From the IMG/VR virus record IMGVR_UViG_3300009410_000031, positions 1 through 35,208 of that record: a stretch of DNA of 35,208 nt, one strand, 5' to 3'. Both the position numbers and the translations under genes were made by a program. How positions within the stretch are numbered: the first letter of the stretch is position 1; each line of letters begins with the position of its first letter. A model generated the notes under the pieces. The model saw nothing but the letters and a program-made list of their open reading frames with translations. It was not told the DNA's origin and searched no databases. This document shows, piece by piece, positions 1-8,144 of this stretch. The stretch is from a virus.

Positions 1-6
1 ATTAAG

Positions 7-37
7 AGGATGTGTTAATATGTAATCAACACATCCT
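7..37 (-). terminator. Hairpin terminator after the capsid gene
   Basis: A perfect 10-bp inverted repeat (AGGATGTGTT at 7-16 and AACACATCCT at 28-37) lies just beyond the stop codon of the major capsid gene. Position and stem strength suggest it ends or stabilises the late capsid mRNA. The U-tract on the minus strand is weak, so it could be an mRNA-protecting hairpin or act for transcripts arriving from the other side. Confidence 0.6.
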
Positions 38-58
38 ATAATATTTAATTATTTAGTT

Positions 59-1066
59 TTAGCTAAGTGTATAAGAACCATAAAGAGTATTGAATACAAC
101 TTGTGCACCAAAACGAGTTAGGAATTTGTATTCTAAAGACATATCCATATTTTCAGCTCCATCAGAAACTTCTTTAACTAAAGATTCACCTTCGAATACT
201 AATTTTACTGGTTTGTTATCATTTGCTGGTAATACAAGAAGCTTATTATCATCATAAGCAAACTCAAAAGTATTAGCTTTATGAACTTGTGGTAATTGAA
301 CTAAAGTAAGCCCGTTATAAATAGACATGCGTCCAGTTTGATTTAATTGATCCTTCATGTTATCAGAGAATAGTTGAGTGTTGGCACCAGAAGTAACTTT
401 AGCTAATGCTTTACGAGTACCAACAACCATAGGAGTGCTTCCTGTAGCAGCTTCAACATGACCAACAATTTCCATTAGAGTTGCTTCTTGGTATGTTCCA
501 GTTGCTTTGAACTCAGTAGGAAGGTATCCAGATGCAGCAGCAAATGAAGCGGCAACCTCTTGAGCAATTCTGTTCTTGATAGCTTTAGCAACTTTAGCAA
601 CCAATTCAGCGAAATCTACACGACCTGCTAAGAATTGCATGAAGTCAGCATATACAGCCAAACCGAAAGAACGAGTCTTAACTGTGAACGCTTGACCAAC
701 ATCTAATTTTTGACGAGAAATATCCCAATGGTTTCCTGCAAGTTCAGAAGCCACAAGAAGAGAGTTGTCTGGTACATAGAATTCTAGTGCATCTCCAAGA
801 GCAACGTTGCGAGTTTCAGCGAATTGCATGAAGAAATCATCTTCGTTAACTCCATTGATAACTGTTTGATCTAATACTTCTTCAAGAATCTCGAAAACTT
901 CTACTTTATGTTTACGAAGGTCTTTATATGTTGGTTTTTCTGTTCCAAGGATTTCAAAGAATTCCTTACGAATTACATCACTTGGGTTAAGTCCTTTTGA
1001 AAAGTTTTGTACAATTGATGGATTTTTAACTGTGTCCACACAAAGTTTTACTAATTCTGGTTTCAT
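59..1066 (-). CDS. Major capsid protein
   Basis: 335-aa protein that probably forms the icosahedral head shell. I infer this from its place (the last gene of portal, protease-scaffold, decoration protein, capsid protein), its length, and an alpha/beta composition typical of HK97-fold capsid proteins, with a charged helical N-terminal third, a central E-loop and A-domain-like part and a C-terminal beta-rich segment. There is no signal peptide or membrane segment. The ATG start follows an AGGAGG site about 8 bases upstream. A strong hairpin follows the stop codon. The family call rests on context and general composition, not on a diagnostic motif; a tail protein is less likely at this position. 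Confidence 0.75.
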   Translation of the reverse strand: MKPELVKLCVDTVKNPSIVQNFSKGLNPSDVIRKEFFEILGTEKPTYKDLRKHKVEVFEILEEVLDQTVINGVNEDDFFMQFAETRNVALGDALEFYVPDNSLLVASELAGNHWDISRQKLDVGQAFTVKTRSFGLAVYADFMQFLAGRVDFAELVAKVAKAIKNRIAQEVAASFAAASGYLPTEFKATGTYQEATLMEIVGHVEAATGSTPMVVGTRKALAKVTSGANTQLFSDNMKDQLNQTGRMSIYNGLTLVQLPQVHKANTFEFAYDDNKLLVLPANDNKPVKLVFEGESLVKEVSDGAENMDMSLEYKFLTRFGAQVVFNTLYGSYTLS

Positions 1067-1107
1067 TTAAATTTTCCTCCTAATTTTAAAATGTTTAGTT
1101 ATATTTA

Positions 1108-1644
1108 TTAAGCGTTCTTTTGAACTTCAATTACTACGTACTCAAGTACACGACCAATTGCACCAGCTTGACCAGTAGCGATTGTTCTACCTACAACATC
1201 CTTGCGTACAATCTTACCTACAAATGACTCTGTTCCTGCTAAAGTAGCAACTTCAGAAAGTTTAAAGTCAGTGCCATTACCAACTACATAGTTACCAACA
1301 ACAGGTTCAGCACCAATAAGATTTAAACCTTCTTTAGTAACTGAGAAAATATCAGTCTTTTGAAGTTCATAAGCACGAACTACTTCACCTTGTTCAATTT
1401 CATAGTTTTGTTCTGAATTAGCACCCATACGAGCGTTATCATAAACAATTGGAGAATGAGCAATTAAAACTACAGGACTATCTGTTCCTGCTTTTTCAAT
1501 TCCATAGACTTCACGCTCTCCATCTTTTAAGCCTGTGAGTGATGCAACGAAACCGTTTTGTAAAGCTTCAGCTGCTTCAACTGAGTAAATGTGTCCTCCT
1601 TGGACTGCTTTGATCTTGTCTAAACGAACTACACTGTTTGTCAT
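1108..1644 (-). CDS. Probable head decoration / capsid-stabilising protein
   Basis: 178-aa soluble protein encoded between the protease-scaffold gene and the major capsid gene, the usual place of head decoration proteins. It is rich in Gly, Val and short beta-type segments, with no transmembrane segment and no cysteine. The ATG start has an AGGAGG site at good distance. It is co-directional with the capsid gene and about 40 bases from it, so the two are likely co-transcribed and made in high amounts. I see no motif that fixes the family; a head-fibre or minor capsid protein is the main alternative. Confidence 0.55.
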   Translation of the reverse strand: MTNSVVRLDKIKAVQGGHIYSVEAAEALQNGFVASLTGLKDGEREVYGIEKAGTDSPVVLIAHSPIVYDNARMGANSEQNYEIEQGEVVRAYELQKTDIFSVTKEGLNLIGAEPVVGNYVVGNGTDFKLSEVATLAGTESFVGKIVRKDVVGRTIATGQAGAIGRVLEYVVIEVQKNA

Positions 1645-1665
1645 TCTTTTTTCCTCCTAATATTT

Positions 1666-2541
1666 TTAATTGTTTTTATTAATATATTTATTTAAGATTG
1701 ATCCATAAGGATTTGAATCATCTTCCTTATGTTCAAACTCAATCTTGATAGAAGATTTCTCTTTTTTAGGCTGCTTAGAGAATTTTGCTTTCTTTTTACC
1801 TACTAAAGTGAACAACTTTTCTTCAATCTGCTCAATTGTAAAATCAGAAGCTACATCTTTCACTTCTTTCATTTCCTCTTCAGTTAGTTCAGTAGAGAAA
1901 CTTCCAAACAATTCTGTTTCCTTCTCAACTCGCTCAGCAGTAACTTTTAACTCTTTAAACTCACGTAAACCTGTAACTTCTTCTTCGAGTTTAGTAAAGT
2001 TTTCAGAAAGACTATTAAATTCTTCCTTAACCTCTTTAACTGCTTCCTCTTTTTCAACTGTAAAATTACTTTCTAATTCTTTTTCTTTTACTCCTAATTC
2101 GTATTCAACTTTATCTTTAGAAGCAATGTTAAACTGAACATCAGTTCCATCTTCAATTACTTCATAAGCAAGCTTTACACGTTTTTTAGAATCAAAGTCA
2201 ATAGTTACAGTATCATTAGATACAGAGTAAGGGATTGCAATTAAACGGTAACTATCTTTAGTGTCCTCAGCAATCACTAATTCATCTGTGTGGTCAACAT
2301 ACCAAAAACTTCTTGACTTATATCCCCACTCATCTTCTGTATAATCTTTATAAAGTTCTGCCCTGATTTCTTCCTTAAGCTGACTTGCAACTAAAGTGAA
2401 ATCTTTCTTATCGTCTGATGTTATTTCTTGGAGTTTGGAATCTAATTCTTCAACAGAATAATCTTCTAGATTAATATCTTTGGCTTTCAAGTCTTCTTCT
2501 GTTAGAGAATATTTACTCAATAACTCTAATTTCTCATCCAC
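1666..2541 (-). CDS. Internal in-frame start: probable separate scaffold protein
   Basis: Inside the protease-scaffold gene a strong AAAGGAGG (2552-2559) stands 10 bases before an in-frame GTG (2539-2541), exactly where the protease-like part ends and the Glu/Lys-rich part begins. Starting here would give a 291-aa free scaffold from the same frame, like Nu3 nested in the lambda C gene. What is seen is the site and its spacing; expression as a separate protein is an inference. Confidence 0.5.
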   Translation of the reverse strand: MDEKLELLSKYSLTEEDLKAKDINLEDYSVEELDSKLQEITSDDKKDFTLVASQLKEEIRAELYKDYTEDEWGYKSRSFWYVDHTDELVIAEDTKDSYRLIAIPYSVSNDTVTIDFDSKKRVKLAYEVIEDGTDVQFNIASKDKVEYELGVKEKELESNFTVEKEEAVKEVKEEFNSLSENFTKLEEEVTGLREFKELKVTAERVEKETELFGSFSTELTEEEMKEVKDVASDFTIEQIEEKLFTLVGKKKAKFSKQPKKEKSSIKIEFEHKEDDSNPYGSILNKYINKNN

Positions 2542-3219
2542 GTTTTCATTACCTCCTTTATCAGATAAACTAAATTTCAATTCAGCAACCATTTGATTAA
2601 ACTGTAATTTGAAATCTTCCTTATCTAGTGAATAAGCAGAGATAGATGCGCTTTCAAAAGCAGGTTCAACATGACCTTCTCCATCTTTATCAACACCTAA
2701 AATACAAAGAGCAGAAAACACAAACTCTTTAATATCAAATGTTTTAACACCATCAATAATTGCTGACTCACCATTCGATACCTGTATTTCCATACTTTGA
2801 CCATATTTTTGTGTCAATAAATCTTCAATTTCACTATATCGCCCCGTCCATAAATAAGCCCCATCTATGACTAAGTATTCATTAACTGTTCCATTTTCTT
2901 CAGTTATATTTTCCCAATAAATTTCTGCACTTTCAGCAACTACACCATAAGGTTTTGTTGTTTGTATGTACTCAACACCTTGATCAGTAATTTCGATTTT
3001 TCCACCATGCCCACCAAAATTATCTTTTTGTTCTAGATATTCTCCAACGATAGGAATATTATAAATTGACGGTAAAGCGTCTTCCACCGCACCTTTAGAG
3101 AAATGGGTATTGTTTCTATTGAGTCCGGTATATAAAACACGGATTTTCGCTTTACTGAAAAGAGGATTTACCTTTTCAACTTCATCAAGATTTACTTCAA
3201 ACCGGATAACGTTATCCAA
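1666..3219 (-). CDS. Prohead protease-scaffold fusion protein
   Basis: About 517 aa. Residues 1 to about 215 look like a capsid-maturation protease domain: compact alpha/beta sequence with an SMEIQV segment (candidate nucleophile Ser) and a conserved-looking F-D-I-K-E-F stretch. The rest is highly charged and Glu/Lys-rich, with a coiled-coil-like part around residues 370-460, as in scaffold proteins that are cleaved and expelled during head maturation. It lies between portal and decoration/capsid genes, where such fusions are found. The open frame extends to a GTG at 3228, but the AAAGGAGG site abuts that codon; a TTG at 3219 sits 8 bases from it and is the better start. The catalytic residues are inferred, so the protease class (S78-like or other) is open. 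Confidence 0.65.
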   Translation of the reverse strand: MDNVIRFEVNLDEVEKVNPLFSKAKIRVLYTGLNRNNTHFSKGAVEDALPSIYNIPIVGEYLEQKDNFGGHGGKIEITDQGVEYIQTTKPYGVVAESAEIYWENITEENGTVNEYLVIDGAYLWTGRYSEIEDLLTQKYGQSMEIQVSNGESAIIDGVKTFDIKEFVFSALCILGVDKDGEGHVEPAFESASISAYSLDKEDFKLQFNQMVAELKFSLSDKGGNENVDEKLELLSKYSLTEEDLKAKDINLEDYSVEELDSKLQEITSDDKKDFTLVASQLKEEIRAELYKDYTEDEWGYKSRSFWYVDHTDELVIAEDTKDSYRLIAIPYSVSNDTVTIDFDSKKRVKLAYEVIEDGTDVQFNIASKDKVEYELGVKEKELESNFTVEKEEAVKEVKEEFNSLSENFTKLEEEVTGLREFKELKVTAERVEKETELFGSFSTELTEEEMKEVKDVASDFTIEQIEEKLFTLVGKKKAKFSKQPKKEKSSIKIEFEHKEDDSNPYGSILNKYINKNN

Positions 3220-3249
3220 CCATTTCACCTCCTTTCAAGTTAAGAGTTT

Positions 3250-3432
3250 TTAAGAATAGAAGTTGTACTTCCTATTTTTTAATATTAATTTAATTTTATT
3301 TAATTCACTGCTAGCAAATCCAAATTGCTCTAGTTCGCTTTCGTTAAAATTTTGAAGATTTTGCTGGAAGATGATTTTTCCCCCATCGTCTACAATAGAG
3401 AACGAGTTATTAGTATTAAAAATTATTTCCAA
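3250..3432 (-). CDS. Small hypothetical protein
   Basis: 60 aa, upstream of the protease-scaffold gene and downstream of the GIY-YIG gene. The frame opens at a TTG at 3438, but AAAGGAGG lies only 2 bases before it; a second TTG at 3432 is 8 bases away and is preferred. The protein is Asn-rich and ends in a basic K-N-R-K-Y segment. No motif recognised. Its stop codon lies about 20 bases before the next gene, so it belongs to the head operon. Confidence 0.5.
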   Translation of the reverse strand: MEIIFNTNNSFSIVDDGGKIIFQQNLQNFNESELEQFGFASSELNKIKLILKNRKYNFYS

Positions 3433-3460
3433 CGGCAAACCCTCCTTTATTGAATATCAA

Positions 3461-4348
3461 CTACTTATATTTCCATATGAAATTTTTATAGGTTTCTATC
3501 TTACCTTTACAACACATGATAATACGCTGCCTATTTAAATTTAACTCTCTAGCAACAGAGCTTATACTGTTCCACTCATTGATTATATTTCCATCTAAAT
3601 CGTATTGTAATATTGTTTTGTTGTTATTAAAATACGGTTTTGGGAGATAATTGTGTATATCAAAGTTTTCATGTTCTACTTCTTCTCTATAAATCCAAAT
3701 GTAACCTTCATGCTTTTGAACTCTATGATTACAACAATGATATATTGCATGTCTGCTATAACCTAGTACCATTTCAATCTCAGACACACTGCTCCACTCC
3801 ATCATGAAATTTCCACTTAGGTCAAATTGACATATAGACTTACTCTTGTTGTCAGATATACGCTTTATAGTCGCTTGATTGTGTTTCTTTCCGTAAAAAT
3901 GATTATTTTCACCTAAACTATTAATTCTTCTTTTAGCTTTTGATTCTTCCGAATGCTTAGTTCCTAATGTAGTTCCTGCAATAGGAGCAATATTATAGCC
4001 TATGCTTCTATCGAAAGGTTGCAATTCATCTAGCCAACTTTGCTCCCTTGATAATAATTCATTTTCATCATTAACGTTTTCTAAAAGATACGTATTAAAG
4101 GCTTGTTCGCCATACTTATTGTAAGAATTTTGAAGATGGCTATTAGGATGAGTGTTTCTTTTTAGTTTATTAAAGTGCCCACTTTTCCTTAATGAAACAT
4201 TAACGGTACTTCCAATGTAAATCTTATTATTGACATTGTTTATAATTATGTATATAGCCATTACACCTGAAACTTTTTCAAAATTTCTATAGGAAACAGT
4301 CTTGTTACTTTTTAGTTTTATTTCAAATATTTCATCAGTCATAATCAA
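3461..4348 (-). CDS. GIY-YIG homing endonuclease
   Basis: 295 aa. Residues about 30-115 form a GIY-YIG nuclease domain: A-I-Y-I-I at 31-35, Y-I-G at 44-46, Arg 54 and the catalytic-type Glu 102 in R-E-Q-S-W. It is followed by NUMOD3-type DNA-binding repeats (around G-T-K-H-S-E-E-S and G-K-K-H-N-Q) and two NUMOD1-type units, each ending in an aromatic I-W-K/R-Y-like strand. Such proteins cut an allele lacking the insert and spread by repair. It is free-standing between the small 55-aa gene and the head genes, behind a terminator, and may have been inserted into the late operon. TTG at 4348 is 7 bases from GGAG; ATG at 4342 is the alternative start. No intron is seen around it. Confidence 0.88.
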   Translation of the reverse strand: MIMTDEIFEIKLKSNKTVSYRNFEKVSGVMAIYIIINNVNNKIYIGSTVNVSLRKSGHFNKLKRNTHPNSHLQNSYNKYGEQAFNTYLLENVNDENELLSREQSWLDELQPFDRSIGYNIAPIAGTTLGTKHSEESKAKRRINSLGENNHFYGKKHNQATIKRISDNKSKSICQFDLSGNFMMEWSSVSEIEMVLGYSRHAIYHCCNHRVQKHEGYIWIYREEVEHENFDIHNYLPKPYFNNNKTILQYDLDGNIINEWNSISSVARELNLNRQRIIMCCKGKIETYKNFIWKYK

Positions 4349-4386
4349 TTTAATTCTCCTTCAAAGTATAATTTTTCAAAGTAAAT

Positions 4387-4421
4387 GAAAAAAGAAGCAT
4401 TAGAATGGACTAATACTTCTT
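4387..4421 (-). terminator. Rho-independent terminator
   Basis: Minus-strand hairpin with a 12-bp stem (4392-4403 and 4410-4421, one G-U pair) followed by six U. It overlaps the stop codon of the 55-aa gene and separates portal-side transcripts from the GIY-YIG gene. Downstream head genes would need read-through or another promoter. Confidence 0.75.
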
Positions 4422-4577
4422 ACGATTTTTAAAATATTTATCAAACTCATTATTGTTTTCAAAGACCCAAAATGTCTTTTTAGTTGTATTATGGATTCCT
4501 GAGTGCAAATATCTGAAACCATTTTCCAGCAATTCTTTTTTTAATATTGGACTATAGCAATAGAATAATTTATTCAA
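4410..4577 (-). CDS. Small phage protein, paralogue of the gene at 10696-10869
   Basis: 55 aa from a TTG at 4577 placed just after an AGAGGTGA ribosome site; the longer open frame (from ATG 4598) contains that site and is less likely. It shares with the 57-aa protein at 10696-10869 the pattern L-F-Y-C-Y-S, then a L-x-x-x-G-x-x-Y-L-H-x-G-x-H segment, T-K-K, and F/Y-V-F. The pattern recalls small phage proteins of the DUF5659 type, which is a weak recollection. Its terminator overlaps its own stop codon and a homing endonuclease gene follows, as in the second copy. Function unknown. Confidence 0.6.
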   Translation of the reverse strand: MNKLFYCYSPILKKELLENGFRYLHSGIHNTTKKTFWVFENNNEFDKYFKNRKKY

Positions 4578-4598
4578 AATATCACCTCTTAAAATCAT

Positions 4599-6056
4599 CT
4601 ATTCTCTTACATTCCCATCATTATCTCTTGTCTTCTCACCGGATTCTGAAACATTTCCATCACTCTTCTTAGGAGCACCAGCACCATCTTTACCAGAAGC
4701 CGTATGTGAAGATGACAATGGAATTAGCTTCTCAGGTAAATTCATGACTTCGTTCTCCAAGAATGTCATATTCATAAACGTACTAGGTGTATATCCCCAA
4801 GTTGCAGCGAGAGCAGATTTCACTGGCATTCCATATTGAGCCGATTTAAGCAGCCCATTCCTAACAGATTCAACATTAAATTGAGTAGTTTCTAAGAATT
4901 TAACTCTAAACTTATATGTCTTATTAAATTGTTTAAGTTTACGGTTAATCCATCTCTCAAATTGCTGTAAGCACATAAATACAATTTCTTCATCAGTTGC
5001 AATAGACTTATTCAAACCTGTTCCTGTAATCTTGTCACTGTTGAATAATACCTGACTAATTCCGGCAGCGTTATAGTAATCTCTTTCAGCTTTAGCAACA
5101 ATATCCACATCATTATTCTTTCTTTCAAGCTTGATCGCTTCAATATCCATTGGACTTGTGACTAACCCAACTTCTTCAGGTAATGATTGAGTAGCTTTAT
5201 TGTGGAATGCGATTGCTGTATCTAAGTCAATCAAGAACTTATTTGGTTCTTCTGTCTTATCACCAATTGGAATCTTTTGAGTCAGAATCATATAGTTATC
5301 CATTTTAGTTTTAACTCTTCTTGCCCTTTTGGTTTCGTCAATATCAAATACCGCTTCAAAAACTGGACTAAAAGGTGGGAGAGGATATTCTATTTCTTCA
5401 TTTACTTTGAAGCAAATTGTATTGTTAGAGTCCAACTCTTGCCATCTCATGTTAATTCTATCAACTAGATATAGCTGATATTTGACTTGAAATTCTTTAG
5501 GATATTTCAATGTTTCTTCTTCATTTTTAAAATAAGAGAAGTCAAAAGCATAATTGTAGACTCCATCTTCTATAGATGAGATTTTGCAGTGATCAGGTGA
5601 CATGCGTTGAATAAAATAAGAATCCTCTGTCATATGTTCGTACCCATAAAAAACATCGTCTTTAAAAGCATGTTTTAAAATCTTTGTGAATTCATGAGGA
5701 AGATTCATAATTTCCAATTGTTTTAAAACTTTAAGATATTGCTTTTTAAATGCATCCATTTTAACTTTCTCTATATCTAAGTCATAAGGTTCAACTATGT
5801 AATCAAACCTCAGCATTCCGGCAAAATATTGAACTAATCTTTTATAGTTAGGTGAGACATGATATAGATATTGACTCAATTTCCTAAGTTGTGGTTCTGA
5901 CTTTTGTGGATTGTCCAAAAAAGCTATAATTTGTTCCTTTGTATACTTAGTAGTTAAGGATGTCTTATATTTACTAGAATCCAAGTCGCTGATAACTAAT
6001 TTAGATAGCTGAGCAAAGTCAATAGGTACAAAATCTTTAGTTTTGTCTTCTGTCAT
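4599..6056 (-). CDS. Phage portal protein
   Basis: 485 aa, portal of the head vertex through which DNA is packaged and leaves. It follows the large terminase gene by about 20 bases, the classic order. The sequence shows a typical portal layout: a helical N-terminal part (Y-L-Y-H-V-S-P-N-Y-K-R-L), a beta-rich wing (Y-F-I-Q-R-M-S-P-D-H-C), a central helical stem and clip region (A-I-A-F-H-N-K to the A-A-G-I-S-Q-V-L-F-N segment with T-G-T-G-L-N) and a Ser/Gly/Lys-rich disordered C-terminal tail. The ATG start has AAGGAGGTG at good distance. Length fits the family. The family assignment rests on pattern and context. Confidence 0.85.
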   Translation of the reverse strand: MTEDKTKDFVPIDFAQLSKLVISDLDSSKYKTSLTTKYTKEQIIAFLDNPQKSEPQLRKLSQYLYHVSPNYKRLVQYFAGMLRFDYIVEPYDLDIEKVKMDAFKKQYLKVLKQLEIMNLPHEFTKILKHAFKDDVFYGYEHMTEDSYFIQRMSPDHCKISSIEDGVYNYAFDFSYFKNEEETLKYPKEFQVKYQLYLVDRINMRWQELDSNNTICFKVNEEIEYPLPPFSPVFEAVFDIDETKRARRVKTKMDNYMILTQKIPIGDKTEEPNKFLIDLDTAIAFHNKATQSLPEEVGLVTSPMDIEAIKLERKNNDVDIVAKAERDYYNAAGISQVLFNSDKITGTGLNKSIATDEEIVFMCLQQFERWINRKLKQFNKTYKFRVKFLETTQFNVESVRNGLLKSAQYGMPVKSALAATWGYTPSTFMNMTFLENEVMNLPEKLIPLSSSHTASGKDGAGAPKKSDGNVSESGEKTRDNDGNVRE

Positions 6057-6070
6057 ATTGCACCTCCTTG

Positions 6071-6083
6071 TTAAGTTATTTAT
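6071..6083 (+). repeat. Recurrent AT-rich element, TTAAGTTATTTAT family
   Basis: The 13-mer TTAAGTTATTTAT stands between the terminase stop and the portal ribosome site. Identical copies occur at 15251-15263 (PhoH leader) and 18668-18680 (inside the RNA polymerase gene). Near copies lie at 45-55, 12003-12015, 20957-20969, 21624-21636, 27661-27673 and, reversed, 32574-32586. Most are intergenic and in one orientation. SPbeta-type phages carry dispersed repressor-bound elements (SPBRE); I cannot confirm that the sequence is the same. Confidence 0.45.
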
Positions 6084-8144
6084 AATTTAGGTTGTTTGAA
6101 CATGAAGAGTTTGTTTATGTCAACAGGTTCAATTTTCTTTTTTAGTTTTCTTTCCAGTTCAGTTGCAATGTAATTTAAATAAGAAAGGGAAGAATATCTA
6201 TCTTTTCTACCAGACCCTTGCTCGCGCAACTTGACCAAGCCTGAGTCAGTAATTTCACCCTCAAGATTCATCATTTCATTTATGAGCAGTGAAGTTTGCA
6301 TGTATGGAAGCCTAAACTGCAACTTGGTTTCTTCAGGTAATTTGTCATACCCTTTAATTCTTCTTAAGAATTCATCTGCTTCATTTTCAGAGATAAGTAG
6401 CTTAATCTTATTTCGTCTAAGTGAATCTTTAAATGAAACAGCAATCTCACTGTTCATTTGTGGAGTTGCCCTAATACTATATACAACCTTTGGTGCATTT
6501 GAGTAAACACATCTCTCAGCTAATCTTTCATCATTAATACAGGACAATGGTTCATATTCAGTTCCTCTTTCAGAATCGAACTGAGTTTCTGTTAACTGAT
6601 CATAAACTCCAATACCAGCATTTTGTGTATCTAAAACTATATAGTCACAATCAAAGTCATAGAATAATTGTCTAATTCGCAATGCTTGAACACCAGTGTG
6701 CCCACCTTCAATTGATTCCGAGTAAATAACTTGTCTTTCATATCCTTTATTAATTGGAATCATCCTAGCAACAAAGAATGCTGAAGCGTCATTCTGATTC
6801 CCACTCATGGTTGCAATATCAGCAGATACTAATCTTATTTCACCCTTTTCTTTTTTAGGTAGTAAAATAGATTTGTCGTTTATTAATTCGGATACCTCTT
6901 TAGGGTAGTAAGCTTTACCAAGTTTTCTATTCTTCTGTAAATCATCAAATTTAAAGAATGCCTTTTCCGATTCACCAAACCACAAAGCTTCCATCTCCAT
7001 GATCCATGCGATTGGGTCAAAATCTGACTCAGACATTTCATCTAATACCTGTTCCTTCATTAACAATCCTTCTTTAATTGCCAACTGATAGGGGAGGTGA
7101 CATACAAAATATTGTTTACCTTCCATCATTGATTTATAGTAGGTAGTCATTCTTTCGTAACTCCAGTGACTCTTCAGCCAGCAAGAGGATAGATAAATCT
7201 CTTTGTTACGTTCGGTTAGATGTTCATATTCAGGTTTTTCGAGATATTTAGGTGAGCGTGGTGCTGCTAAAAATTTCCTTAAAACTTTTGTGATAACTGA
7301 GAAATCAACCATTCGGAATTCATCAACTAGGATTAGGTTTGCTCTTTTCATTAACTTTACAACAAGGCTTTTTATCCTTATCTATTCCATTACAGAATAA
7401 GTTGGCATACGTTTTTACCATGTCACAAAACAGTGATTTAGGTAGTGCGACCTCTTGCCGATATTATATTCTCTAAAAAGAGTTTCAATCGGTATGCTCT
7501 GCCCCTGACTCAATTTTTACATCAAGCCTTCGGTTCAAGTTATCCTATTACATTGTAGGGAGGACTCCTTGCTTAATTTCGCACTTTATTACCTGTGTAT
7601 TTCTACACAGGAGAGCAAAAGATTTACTCCGAGCGTTATCATTTGCAGCTACAACCTTAATCCAACTACCGTTATGAAATTCCACTTTAGGATCGTTTGA
7701 TCCTGTTTTTAAATCAGATATTTCCCTCTCTAGATTGGGACTGTTCTTCCTTAAGTCATCTATTTTTTCAACTATCTCCCTAGCTTGCCCTTTTGTGCCT
7801 GATGCTACGATTATTTTAGTTTCTGCCCAAAGACAAGACCGTACTATACAGTAAATCGCACTTAGAAAACTTTTACCTTGCCCTCGACTAGCTAAGTACA
7901 TAAAATAGTGATTATAATTCATAGCGTAAAGTAAGATTATCTGAAATAGTTTTAAATTGATTCCTAAATAATCCCTTACAAACCTGTGAGGATTAGCCCT
8001 ATAAAATGAAGCCCAAACCCCAACACCTTCCATTAATCTTTCGGATTTGTTTTTTGGTTTTTGAAAGTTTTTACTTTTACTAAATATGTTAATCCCTTTT
8101 GAAGCTTTATTCCTGTCTACTTGATAATTGGTGTGACTACTCAT
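6080..8144 (-). CDS. Terminase large subunit, split by a group I intron
   Basis: Packaging motor ATPase and nuclease, read as complement(join(6080..7348, 7626..8144)), 595 aa after splicing. Exon 1 encodes 173 aa with Walker A S-R-G-Q-G-K-S (Lys 91); exon 2 begins with K-R-A-N and brings Walker B L-I-L-V-D-E-F (Asp 182, Glu 183). The C-terminal RNase H-like nuclease shows S-A-D-I-A (Asp 350) and V-L-D-T (Asp 413). Without splicing, exon 1 runs into a 25-residue intron-coded tail and stops, and exon 2 appears as a separate 423-aa frame. ATG 8144 is preferred over GTG 8153 because GGTGAT lies just before it. It overlaps the zinc-finger gene upstream by 8 bases, so translation is probably coupled. 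Confidence 0.92.
7349..7625 (-). ncRNA. Group I intron (subgroup IA-like) in the terminase gene
   Basis: 277-nt self-splicing-type intron. The 5' exon ends in T (GGAGT, 7626-7630) and pairs with GCTCT in the intron to give P1 with the terminal U-G pair. The intron ends in G (7349), and the 3' exon AAAAGA pairs with TCTTTT in the guide as P10. Further helices found by eye: P2 CCTGTGT/ACACAGG, P3 GTGCGA/TCGCAC, P4 TTAAGC/GCTTGA, P7 GCATAC/GTATGC, P7.1 CCGAT/ATCGG between P7 and P3 as in subgroup IA, P8 TACC/GGTA with inner TCAC/GTGA, and P9 CTTAT/ATAAG. It carries no ORF. Splicing restores the terminase frame exactly (R-S then K-R-A-N). Confidence 0.9.

Noticed and set aside
1745-2137. Plus-strand 130-codon frame
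   Set aside because: Antisense shadow of the Glu/Lys-rich scaffold part; Ser/Phe-rich low-complexity translation.
7203-7400. Plus-strand frame of 65 codons
   Set aside because: It lies over terminase exon 2 and the intron end, has no ribosome site and no recognisable content.
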